NCBI GenBank assembly: GCA_950295325.1
Contig: OX485805.1
Span: 54,896,758-54,960,757, forward strand
Origin: Polytrichum commune
Lineage: Eukaryota; Streptophyta; Polytrichopsida; Polytrichales; Polytrichaceae
Direction: 5' to 3'
Length of the DNA: 64,000 bases
Within the stretch, counting starts at the first letter, position 1. Each line of letters opens with the position of its first letter. The translations under genes were made by a program, and so were the position numbers. This document shows, piece after piece, positions 53,912 through 64,000 of the stretch. The notes beneath the pieces are model-generated. The model was not told the origin of the DNA, made no database searches, and saw only the letters and a list, made by a program, of their open reading frames with translations.

Positions 53912-54947
53912 GTTGAGTTTGGATGGCGGCTTCGAGGCTCAATGCAAATCCTTGAGGGAGTTAGGTAGAGGATTAAAGGGGGCCAAGGTGATATAAAGTG
54001 GGGGGACCATGGTGCTACCTTAGGCTTGGGAATAGTGAGTTAATTAGGTTATTACTTCATATTAGTTTAGATAATTAGTTCATTAGCAAGCTAGGAGAAC
54101 GTTATGATTGTGATGATAGAGAAGAGCGTTTGTTAACGCTTGTAATATTATCGTGGAATGGATTGGTGTGCAATGATTGATAGGAATTGTAATGGAGTCT
54201 CACGAATTTGGTAAAATGGAGTATGGAATCATGAATGTGATACCCATTCCCTCACCCGGACTAGGACGCTTAAGGGTGGGTGGTTTGGCCTCACAGACCA
54301 GTAATGAGGTCATCATCATTTAACTTTTGATATTTGATTTGTACAAGAATTCTTGTACATATATTGAATGAATTTTAAATTATGTGTTCTCAATGTCCAT
54401 AGGTTGGTACGGATGTCATCTATGGAAATATATAAATATTTTTATATTTTACTTTCGGTTAAAATCATGATAATACATTGTTTAATAGTGATTTTTTAAA
54501 ACATATTAATAATATTTTATCTTTATTTTTATTTGATTAAACCCAACACTTACTATCACATTGCATTTTATATATGTATTTTTTGTTATTCAGATCCAAA
54601 TTCTTGAAAACATCATGAGATACACGTTCCCATGAGTTCACTTTACTTCACAATGAGAACTCCAACGATATAACATACAAACATTTTCTATCTCTTCTTT
54701 CCTTTTCAATTCTTCTCACAACTAGGCTTTGAGTGTACAAAGAGTGCATGATGCAAGAGCAAGGAGCCCTAGGAGTACCCCAAAAGAAAGGACTTGAAGG
54801 ACAAAGTGGCCTTTAGTACGCAAGGGTGTACCCAAGGTAACTAGTTGTTCCGGTCACCGGAGCTCTCTAACTGGCACATGTCCTTCTCTTGACCGTTAGG
54901 ACTGCCGGTTCTTTGGCGCATGTTCTTGCACAACGTATAATGTGGGA
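53912..54947. other. Gene-free stretch
   Basis: Nothing recognisable. It includes an AT-rich part around 54300-54560. Confidence 0.4.
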
Positions 54948-54957
54948 CACCCATCCA

Positions 54958-55431
54958 TGGGGGGCACCAGTCCTTGGGTGAGGAGGATGGGCCACGGGAG
55001 GTCACTCCATTGTCAAGTTGAAAACCACGTGCGAACAAAGTTTGCTACCCCTATATTATATGCAATAGATAATTTTAAAATTTATGATATTTTTTCTATA
55101 TATACATATCCATTGATAGTATCTTTTGTATTTTTTTTTGAAATTTTTAGTCATCTCCATTTTTTCTAGTAATTTGTTTAGTTCAATTTTGTGTCATTCT
55201 AGTTAGAAAACGGTATGTTTTCTAGAGAAAAAATTTTATCAAATTTGGTTATCAATTTTTACTATGTAATAGATACCATGTATATGTACTCATAAAATTT
55301 TTTTGATAAAAGTTTGACCCATTTTGTTGATGCAACTTAGAAAAAGTAGATTTTTTTTGTTTGCACGTGGTTTTCAACTTGACAATGGAGTGACCTCCCC
55401 GTGGGATGGGCACATGGCACCACCCTTTTTT
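54958..55431. mobile_element. Inverted-repeat element (474 bp) flanked by a 10-bp direct repeat
   Basis: Positions 54985-55036 and the reverse complement of 55366-55424 share AGGTCACTCCATTGTCAAGT followed by TGAAAACCACGTGC, with few changes. CACCCATCCA flanks both sides (54948-54957 and 55432-55441). The very ends of the repeats are diverged (TGGGGGGCACCA on the left; the right end is only partly alike). A 9-10 bp duplication would suit a Mutator-like MITE, but the assignment is tentative. Confidence 0.65.
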
Positions 55432-55441
55432 CACCCATCCA

Positions 55442-55997
55442 CCCATTTATTTTTCAAAAAATGGATTAGGACCAGTACATGAAACCTCGCCCTAACTTTG
55501 CGATGGTTGCCAAGCAAAGAGCATGTAGCACCCCCAGTGTCGAGCACTTGACTCAGGGTTGTTCGCACGGGTCCCAAGTCCCAAGTTCCATTCATGTTAG
55601 CAAGTCCCAACATGGAGGCAAGGTCCCAACTTGTGAGCCTCAAGTACTCACTAAAATATGGTTAATTGTTATTAAAGTCGGATCTTTATTCTTTTATGCA
55701 AAAATTAAAAAATTAAAAAATCATGGGACTTGGGTTTAGAGTTGGGTACCCGACTCGCAATACAAGTCCCAAGCCTCACCTCCAAAAAGTGTTGCCATGT
55801 AGGCATCCATGTCATAGTTAGGACATAGGATTTGGGACCCCGTGTGAAGTGGTAAGTCCCAACTTTCATCCTCTCAACGGTTGAGATTGCACGGATTGAC
55901 CTCAAGTGACTTCGGACTTAGTACTTGGGACCCCATGTGAACCGGCTTGCATTTCCGTCTCTATAAGGAAGAAAAACCGGAAATGGTGAATGACCAA
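55442..55997. other. Gene-free stretch
   Basis: It contains recurring GTCCCAA words (about 55570-55860). I see no gene. Confidence 0.4.
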
Positions 55998-55999
55998 TA

Positions 56000-56537
56000 C
56001 ACTATTTATGGTATTTAGTGTCATGTACACTATTCATGAAGGGCTTAAACTAAATGCCTAGAGGTCTCCAAGTGTCACACTTGCTAAATGCCAATATGAT
56101 TCCATTTGTCAATATAAGTAACTTCATTAAGTGAAATAAATATCTTCACCCCGACAATTAGAGCAAAACATTGGAATACTTTGGATGATAGTCTTGCATT
56201 TTAGTACGCAAGGGGAAGGTACTTTGGAGAGTACTAATGACAAGTGTTGTGTGTTTACATTGTAGTATGCAAGAGGGAGATATTCTTAAGCATACTAATG
56301 TCAAGTGTCATTTGTGCACACTTTAGTCAACTTGTAGACCATCGTGTAACATAGGCATGCACCTCATAGCATTATTGAACATACTCATGTCAAGATATTA
56401 GTAAGCGCATTTGAATGCCAAGTGTCATGAAGTGACACTTATGGTGAAGTTGTTAGTCATTAGTGTAACCTAGCATATGCCTCAAAATAGGGTAAGTGAC
56501 ACTATTACGCATGTGACACTAAATATCATAAATGGTG
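56000..56537. mobile_element. MITE (538 bp, TA target duplication)
   Basis: The left end reads CACTATTTATGGTATTTAGT. The right end, reverse-complemented, reads CACCATTTATGATATTTAGT. TA lies on both sides (55998-55999 and 56538-56539). The interior has repeated short blocks around AGTGTCA and CTAATGTCAAG and no coding frame. TA targets point to Tc1/mariner or possibly PIF-type elements. A truncated relative lies at 1684-1748. Confidence 0.8.
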
Positions 56538-56539
56538 TA

Positions 56540-57371
56540 CTAGTGCACTAGACTATGGGAAGAATGATTCTCGTGTGGACCCAAAATACCTAATTGTAAA
56601 AGTGGTGGCCCAAAAACGATGCAGTGATAGGTGGGATGCGGTGATCAATGAACGGGTAGTGCCGGCAGTTAGTTACAAGCTAGCCGGTTGATTTTGAGAA
56701 TTTCCGAATGCAATTGGAAAGTTTAGGCAGGGGTTGCGGAAGAAAATGAAGGTTTACGGAAATGGGCCGATTAGAAAAATAAAATGCCGGCATTTCGGCA
56801 AGCTGCCCTAGAGTATCCACGGCAAATTGCCGATTGAGAAATAATTTTCACGGCGGGCAGCCGACCAAATATATATATTTTAGGTAAGGTTTTCAATACT
56901 ATGCATAGTTGGAGACTATGCCTTGTTGGCTTGTGGTTTAGGCCCTTTAGGGTTAGAGTGGCTTGTGGTTTAGGGCTCCCCTTGCTTCCCTAAACCAGCT
57001 TTGACTCCGTAGTAGTGGAGGTTCCATTTTCGTTGTTGGTTTCACAAACAAACACCCTGGACCCTAAATTTGTTGTTACTTCTGTGAGAGAGTTGTTGTG
57101 TTGCCGTAGTACCTGCAAGCCTGTGTGAGTTGTGATACCTGTGAGCGGAGAAATCTATGAGCGGAGAAATCTGTGAGCGAATAAACCTGTGAGGGGAGAA
57201 ATCTGAGCCGGCGAAGTCTGTGCCAGAATCAAACCCATAACCCTTGCCCTAAATCCACCAGGCATCTTTAAAGGGAAAAAAAGACGGAGAAGGAGAAGGA
57301 GCAGGCGCGGGCGGGGCGTGGCGTGGCGTGAGACACTGATTCTTCTACGAGTGACAACATCATTTCTGTTC
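56540..57371. other. Gene-free stretch upstream of the hAT-like pseudogene
   Basis: Positions 56642-56700 match 49704-49755. Positions 57135-57200 hold a short imperfect tandem repeat of GTGAGCGGAGAAATCT. The region may be 5' flank or UTR of the hAT-like gene. No ATG in the zinc-finger frame was found. Confidence 0.4.
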
Positions 57372-59516
57372 ACAGTCCCAGCACAAATCAAGCACAAACG
57401 CGGGCTTTGTGGAAGGAGCAATGGGCGATTCAATTCCAATGGATAGATTATTATGCGTCCGAAGGTAAAATCTTCTGTAAGATTTGTAGGGAGAAAGGTG
57501 GCCGCTCAGTATACGCAAATGATGGATCAAAAAATTTCAAAGTCAGTGCATTTACAGACCATTCTCGATCGAATGAACACCAAAGGCTTGCTTGGGCCTG
57601 CACCAGCGGCGAAAAAAACATTGGAGAAGGCAATTTTCATTGGTCAGCGTGCTTATGATGAAGCATTGCAAACCCTCTTCAAAGCAGCCTACTTCATAGG
57701 GAAGCAGTCTCTTCCATATTCCAAATTCCCTGCACTCTGTAAATTGTTGATGTCTGTCCATGCTCCTATTACAGCTAGCATGTACCAAGATAAAAAAACT
57801 TGCAGTGACTTAATAACTAGTATTTCTGCAGTAATCCAAAATAAAATACTTTGTAGAATTCGAAATTCTCCATTCTATGACATTATGATTGATGAATCTA
57901 CATATATCAGTGTCACTGGACATCTTGTTATGTTTGCCACAATTCTAGAGGAGGGTCTGCCCAAAACTGTTTTCTTAGGGTTGTTACAGTTGGATGGCGG
58001 TAAGAAAGATTCAGCTTTAATTTTTGACTGTGTCATATCTCAGTTACGGTTGTGGGATTTAGATTTGTGCAAGTTACTGGCCTTTGGTAGTGATGGAGCC
58101 AGCAGCATGGTGGGTTCTCAAACCAGTGTTTCAACACGACTACGAAAAGAGGTAAGCCCATTTCTCTTAGTTTGTCATTGTGTCGCTCATCGCACGAATC
58201 TTGCTGCTTTGGATGCTGCCAAAACACTGGATTATAAGGTTTTGTCCACTGAAATAGATGTTTTGATCAATTCTATTTCAAGTTTTTTTCACAAATCAAG
58301 TAAGCGCAAGCATGCGTTAACGACCTTGCGGGAACAATTGTTTGATTCCAAAAAAACTATGAAGTATTATCACAAAATTCGTTGGTTAAGTAGGTGGCAG
58401 ACAATCACTTCCCTTTGTGATTCACTTGAATCTGTCCTTATTTTTTTCCAGGATGACAGTGATGCTGTTGCAAAGTCTATTTTGGAAAAACTGGGTCAGT
58501 TCAAATATATTTATATTTTGTATTTTTTGGCTGACATTCTTCACTTGTTGGCTATACTGTCAAGGGTGTTTCAACTGAAGTTCGTGGATGTTACCACTGT
58601 GGGAAGTATTGTGCGTATTGAAGTGGCTCAAATTCGTATGATGTTCATTGTCGATTCCTGTGATTTGAATGCTGATGTCTTTAACGATTCCACTGGTTAT
58701 CATGTTTTGCCTGATTACGGTCCTCACGGTGGGTACTTGAAAATATTGCAGTCTGAGGTCAGTGGTTCCATGTTTCACAGCTTTCAGATGATGCGGTCTA
58801 GGCTTGATATTGACTTGGAAGAGGCTTTGATGTTCCAGAAGAATTTTGCACAGGCTGTTTGTTCTGCCCTTGATGCACGTTTTTGTGACAATAATTTGAT
58901 TTCTTGTTTTAAGATTTTGAATCCGACTAATATGCCTTCAGGGCAAGTGGGCTTGCAAAATTGGTGTGTTTCAAAATTAGATACTTTGTTGTGCCATTAT
59001 GGAGTAGACCGCTCACATGGAAACTTTAAATTTCCTCTTCTTGTCGACCAAACAACATGTAAGCGTGAATTCTTAGCCTTCAAGCTTCAGTGCACTACGG
59101 AATGGAGGGATAAGAATTTCAAGGATTTATGGGGCATGATAACTTGGAATCATGCTTTGCAAGCTCGGTACCCCAACCTCCTTATTTTTGCAGAGTTAGC
59201 TCATGTGTAATGTGTTTCTAATGCGACATGTGAGCGTGCTTTCAGTGTGCAAAATTTGATCAAGACCAAAGTTAGAAATAGGTTGGGTAGTAGGAATCTC
59301 GATGCAATGCTACGAATTGCCTTGGAAGGGCCAGATGAAGAGGTAGATGACATAATTTGTGATGTTATCCCACTTTGGAAGAAAGATAGTAAGTATCGGT
59401 TTTTGTATGCTAATCCTTCTTCTTATTTGAATTCTCCTAATACAGTGAGTATGAGTGATGTGCCTTGTTCGTTTGGGGCAATTGATACTAACGGCAATGG
59501 TACGCAAATCTCGTGA
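57372..59516 (+). pseudogene. hAT-like transposase gene with TTF/BED-type zinc finger (ZNF862-like), disrupted
   Basis: The N-terminal part (to about 57600) encodes a zinc finger, with FCKICREKGG and DHSRSNEHQRLAW giving C-x2-C and H-type ligands. The coding signal then moves to another frame near an A7 run (57612-57618). It continues for over 500 codons as a hAT/DUF4371-type core, with AYFIGKQ...SKFPALCKLL, FYDIMIDEST, FGSDGASSMVG and VCHCVAHR.NLA. A TAA at 59208-59210 cuts the frame just before the hAT dimerisation segment (NATCERAFSVQNLIKTK), which continues in frame to 59516. So there is one frame change, one stop and no obvious ATG. Such genes occur as hAT transposases and as domesticated zinc-finger proteins; I found no terminal repeats here. 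The middle frame alone (57453-59210) could still be translated. Confidence 0.85.
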
Positions 59517-62003
59517 CTTTTCAATACTAACTAGCCTCCGAATAATACTTGGACCCTTTTGTGGTGCTTGTATTTTTCGAAGGCTAAATCCTTAGTCCTA
59601 ATATGGTAGGGGCTTTGCCAGGTTCAAATCCTGCTAAGGATATTATTTAGATGACAATAAATGGAGAGTGAATGCCCACATTGAATTAATCCACATTAAT
59701 TCAAAAAAAATTGAATAAATGATCATGACACATCCACCACCAAAATATAAAACCGGCCACACTTTAGACCTTCCGGAAATTGCATAAATGAAAAAAAAAT
59801 TGCCGGCTAATTGCCTAAACACATTACGAAATGGGGGCTATCAACCGATAAATTTTGCACTCTTTAGGCCACTTCCGGGTAAAATTTGAAAAATCCGAGC
59901 CACCTCCAGAAACCTCGGCAATTAGCCGGTTTCTCTACAGAACTCCCCGGACTGTGGCGGTGATTGGCTGGATGGATGTTGTTTCACACCACTTGTGATC
60001 ACTTTTGGGTGCCATTGAGTTGACCATTTTGTGTTCAAGGTGGAGTATTAGATTGCTTGTAGTCATAGAAATGTAATACTAGAAGTAGTAAGGTTGCAAT
60101 AAGCCTACAAGGTTGGTCCGTAGTGGGAGAAGAGTTATCCCATATTCTTTTTATCAACCAAGATGAACATGAGCAATAAAGGGCAAGGCAAGGAGTGGAG
60201 GAGACCATCTCACTCCAAGCATTGTTCATATGCCTTTGTGTATGTGTAACTTGCTTGTGCAATCTCATCTCTATACATATTGAGCTTCAATATTTTGTGT
60301 GCATTCTTATGCATAGTAAGATATTTTGATGCTCAAATTAGGGAGACCCTACTATACAAACATGTTGTTTGACTTTCTTATCTCTTTGGGGAAATGTAAC
60401 TAATCATTTACATGGAATCAAATTATGAACAACTTGCATTTTCCATCATTTTCTCTACTCCATCTTTGGAAAATACTACACAAATTTGAAAGCCACTCTT
60501 TTTGGCCGAATCAACTCATTTTCATCATTTTCTATTTTTCTACCTCAATCCCCCGCATGTCTTCTAGTGTCAAGTTATCAGGTGAAGTAATTAGCATGCC
60601 TAATTCAATTGTTTATCTCAATCAGACACTTAAATTTGAGTGGTGTGTGGTTACATGTGCATCGAAGAACGGATTTCATAAAGACAATGTGTGTATGAAA
60701 GATATTGGATCACATGCTCGACATTTGCTCACTATTTTCCATGGTCAACATAAATAGGGGTATATATGATCATTAAGGAAGGAGAGATTCTTTGATATTG
60801 AATGAGATATTCATATGAATTCCAAAAATCATGAGGAAAATGACTATATCTTCAATGTGGATTTACTAGTCATCTCATACGTTAAGAGAAGTGGCTTATT
60901 GAAGAGAGTAGTCTTTTAAGACATGGTCACCTTACATCAAACATGTCATGAACTAATCTAGCCTCCAAATGGTGTGCCATGTTCATTAGAGTGCTAAATT
61001 TCTTCGGAACTGGTTATGTAACACCAACTGTCATGTGATACTCTCTAGCAATCACCCGATGATTGCAAGGCAATTAACATGGTCAAGTTTCTATGTTGAA
61101 TTGATGAGGGGTAAGCTCATATGCAACAATGCCCTCTCTCCTATTTTGCATGGTCTCAGTGTCAACCCTAAAGTCCACTGAGTTTCAACCTAATACAATG
61201 AGGATACTTTCTTGTCTTCTTCACAAATACTGTTGGAAATACGCATCGGAGAGGGTCACTTTGCACTCTAAGAAATATCATTGACTCATCAAAACCTTGC
61301 CACAATGGCTTTATTAAATCAATTTGGAGATGCGCGTGGTTGGATAGACTCTGCACTTTGAGAAACACAAGGGATAGTCAAACACCCTGTGAACCTAATA
61401 TATATGCTGTCGAAATTTCAATGAATGTGGCATCCGAACACACTCCGAATCCTCACTTCATTTTTAATACTTTGTGAGCATGCAACCAATTTTAGTAGGT
61501 GCATATATGCCCTTGGATGCTTTCGAAACCCTCCACTAGTAAGTTCCACGTTGGTAAGTAGAGTCCCCGGGGGGTTGACTATTTGTAAAATGTACGATCT
61601 CATGTGAGTGTACGAAAGTATGTTATTTGAGGTATTAGCGTACATATCGTACATGAGGCGAGGTATTGATTTTCCCTGGTGCATACATCTAAAAAGGGTA
61701 TCAAGAATTTTGAAGTAAAGGTAGATTTACAAAATGGGGTCCTCAGGTTTAGAGAAAAAAAACTGACAATAGACATGTTAGTTTCATCCAATTCACATCT
61801 TTATCCATTCTTGTCGCATGGCAATAGTCCTCAAGGACTGCCGTGTCCATTCTTGTTAGGGTTTGCATTTGGGGGTCTAGATTTTGACAAATTGGAGGTC
61901 CATGGAGCGCTCGTGAGCTCCCTTGAGTTTTTTTCTTTGCAGGTTGTGGCTAAGTTGTTCTGTTCTTGTCTTTGTTTGTTTGATGCAATCAACGAGTTGC
62001 ATG
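59517..62003. other. Gene-free stretch
   Basis: It holds a tRNA-like fragment (59588-59641), CCGG-containing sequence at 59750-59950 and a repeat at about 60610-60680 shared with 21240-21320. The ORFs at 60425-60757 and 61679-62059 have no recognisable domain. Confidence 0.45.
59588..59641 (+). other. tRNA-like fragment with a B-box
   Basis: ATCCTTAG at 59588 can pair with CTAAGGAT ending at 59641. Between them GGTTCAAATC (59621-59630) fits a Pol III B-box and T-arm. At about 54 bases it is too short for a tRNA, and I see no anticodon arm, so it is a tRNA relic, a SINE fragment or chance. Confidence 0.3.
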
Positions 62004-62008
62004 CTATG

Positions 62009-63275
62009 TGTAAGCTCGATTTTTTGGCAATCGCCTGGCTTCGAAGCCCAACTTGCTAAATTAGTGATTAGTAATAGCAATAGTCACTCAAGGGCAATTA
62101 GCCAGTGTGAACCTAGGGCAATAGCCAGTGGGCAGGCGGTTGTAACCACCATCTTCTCCTCCGCTTTTAGGGAGGAGGCTGGCCATTGCCAAGGCAGGCT
62201 ACTTTTCCAATGCAGTAGAATCTGACGTAGCCTCAGCATAGATTAGCAATAGGCAGTGAACGTCGAAGCTCAGTGATTGAGTTCGGCCATAAACACTTAG
62301 CCTGGCAATATGCTTTTAGGAATAGACATAGGGAGAAGAGCCGAGTGATTCGGACTCTAAGTGACCTTGGAACTTTTTACAGTTGGAGTAAAGTATCTTG
62401 GAAATGCAAGTGTCTTTGAAGTAGTTGTTGTATGAGTGTGTGCAGGAATAAAGAAAGTGTCTTGTGTGATGTTTGGCAATAGTCTTGCGTGCTAAAATAG
62501 ATATATTATCAGCCAAGAGGGCGATGAGCTTTGAGAGAAAGATTGTCGTAAGAGCAATGGTCAAAATCTGAGGAGGGCCATAGGCAAGTGAGAAGTTTCT
62601 TTGAGTCTGAAGTAGAAGGGAGAGGCTATTGTCAGTGAGGGAAGGCAAGGGCAATAGTCTGAATGTGGCCATGGTCAAGAAAGTGGGTCCTTCAAGTCCG
62701 AAGTGAGGACAAAGGGCTATAGACATTGAGCGTAAGTATCTGGGCAATAGCCGTAGGAAGCTACAGGGAGCATTGGCAATTAGGCGAGTGAAAGGTAGAG
62801 TCTGGGAAGAGATCAGCAGGGTAGAGACAGGATAAAGGCCATAGCCAGCATAGAGAGAGAGAGAGGGAAAGAAGACGGAAGGTCAGAGAAGGTAAGGAGT
62901 TCAAGAAAGGCCATCGCCTGTGTTATTTGGCTATCGCCTACATGTAACCAGTGAGGCAATTAACAGGAGAAGGAGAGCAATAGTCTTCATGGCCGTTGAG
63001 AGAGGCGGAGTCGGAAGAGGAGAAGACTGGCTAGACTATAGGCTTTACAGGTGTGTCCCTGAGAGGGAAAGGGTACCGAGGGGCTAGCATGATAGACTAT
63101 AGCCTGGGCATGGGTACTAGACATTACCTGGTGTGAAACCAATGCAGTGACTGCACAGACAAGGATCTTTAACCGCAGACCAAGAGCTGCTACAGACATT
63201 ACCGAGGGTGCATCCCTTCTAAGCTGGAAATAATCCTGAGCTGGGATCAAAGATTATCGCCTGATTTGTCGATGC

Positions 63276-63341
<66 letters not shown>

Positions 63342-63836
63342 CATGTGTTGTTTGTGGTGAGGAGTTGCCAGATAAGTGGCAGATGAAGAGGATGGTTACA
63401 GTTTTGAAAGGAATGGCCGAAAGACCGTAAGTTGAATTAAACAGGATTAATTTGAATTTATTGCAAAGTTCAAATTCTTGTTGTGAAAGATGTTATGGCA
63501 TGCAAAAGACATTACCCCGGACTTCGGTCCTGACGAATTGCCAAGGACTACTTGCCAAGCTGTTGAGCTTCACGACGGACATATGTCGAAACCATAGAAT
63601 GATAGAAAATTACCTTTTGATAGGACGGAGTCACTCACTACTGAGGAAGCACAAAAGAACCTTAAGAGTGGGAAAATAAATGGAATTAAGAAGTAATGAA
63701 GGAAGAAAGACCCTAATATGTTATTAAAATCCTTAATCCAATGTGACATTAACCCTTATAGACACTATCTCAGTCTTCCTGGAGACTTTGTTCCCTGGGT
63801 TTTGTTGTTTTAAAGGCATAGCAAAAACTTACTACA
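62009..63836 (+). mobile_element. Solo LTR (1828 bp) with CTATG target duplication
   Basis: It starts TGTAAGCTCGATTTTTTGG and ends AACTTACTACA. CTATG flanks it on both sides (62004-62008 and 63837-63841). No PBS, coding sequence or second LTR is present, so it is a solo LTR left by recombination between two LTRs. Its first bases and last 60 bases resemble the 1713-bp LTRs at 26.4 and 40.5 kb (a GTCTTCC, then a CCCTGGG/CCCCGGG block, then the TACTACA/TAACTACA end), so it belongs to a related family. It contains an (AT)n tract and many copies of a GGCAATAGYC-like motif. Confidence 0.9.
63281..63339. repeat. (AT)n microsatellite inside the solo LTR
   Basis: It is an uninterrupted run of about 29 AT units. 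Confidence 0.95.
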
Positions 63837-63841
63837 CTATG

Positions 63842-64000
63842 GATGACAAAATATACACTAACTTTCTCATTGAAAGTGAAAGCAAATTTTATATGTAATG
63901 AAGACCTATTTAACACATGATTTATATATTGTATATGTAGTGGAGGCATTTATCACGTTGAATTAAAAATAAAAAAATAAAAAACTTACTTTGAATGCAT
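63842..64000. other. AT-rich window end
   Basis: I see nothing recognisable here. Confidence 0.4.

Noticed and set aside
60425-60757. 110-codon ORF
   Set aside because: Part of it matches another decayed site at 21.24 kb, so it is a repeat fragment and not an intact gene.
63281-63339. AT run as a promoter or origin
   Set aside because: It is a plain (AT)n microsatellite with no flanking signals.

Overview
The window looks like nuclear DNA from a land plant with a large, repeat-rich, AT-rich genome. The evidence is a mitochondrial OXA1-family insertase with a TPR tail, a plant-type class 3 lipase of the PLA1-II kind, a TPR-kinase, a Tat/Athila-like Ty3/gypsy element primed by a tRNA-Asp-like site, a Copia remnant, a PIF/Harbinger 'plant transposon protein' remnant and several MITEs. 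There is no operon structure, and I saw no rRNA, intact tRNA or CRISPR array. I cannot name the species. A non-flowering plant (bryophyte, lycophyte, fern or gymnosperm) is a weak guess, based on gene style only.

Layout. 2.1-4.5 kb: an intact, intronless gene joining about 12 TPR repeats to a complete protein kinase domain, followed 20 bp after its stop by a Stowaway-like MITE. 4.7-17.4 kb: gene-free DNA with a probable decayed LTR (5.6-7.8 kb), short tandem repeats, a hAT-type MITE with a perfect 8-bp target duplication (14.70-15.26 kb) and old repeats that recur at 23-25 kb. 18.2-20.0 kb: an intact, intronless OXA2-like insertase gene. 22.0-22.6 kb: a broken PIF/Harbinger transposase.

26.365-42.205 kb: one 15.8-kb LTR retrotransposon, complete at both ends (two 1713-bp LTRs with no difference found by eye, GGTGT target duplication, PBS, PPT). 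It has leader ORFs, gag, a pol interrupted by an in-frame stop inside the integrase zinc-binding region, and about 890 codons of extra coding sequence downstream of pol with a long coiled coil. A GA-rich leader and a consensus donor/acceptor pair suggest that this extra region could be expressed from its own spliced transcript. A 99-bp pogo-like MITE sits in that predicted intron.

45.1-47.2 kb: a decayed Copia gag-pol. 47.9-49.15 kb: a long inverted repeat whose two arms still carry matching ORFs. 50.56-52.03 kb (minus strand): an intact lipase gene with a 14-codon internal duplication. 53.34-53.91 kb: a 13-copy, 44-bp minisatellite. 54.95-56.54 kb: two further inverted-repeat elements. 57.4-59.5 kb: a broken hAT-like gene with a TTF/BED-type zinc finger. 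62.009-63.836 kb: a solo LTR, distantly related to the big element, with a perfect CTATG duplication.

The three host-type genes (kinase, insertase, lipase) are unrelated in function and are separated by transposon-derived DNA. The most unusual system in the window is the large retrotransposon with its extra coding regions on both sides of gag-pol.
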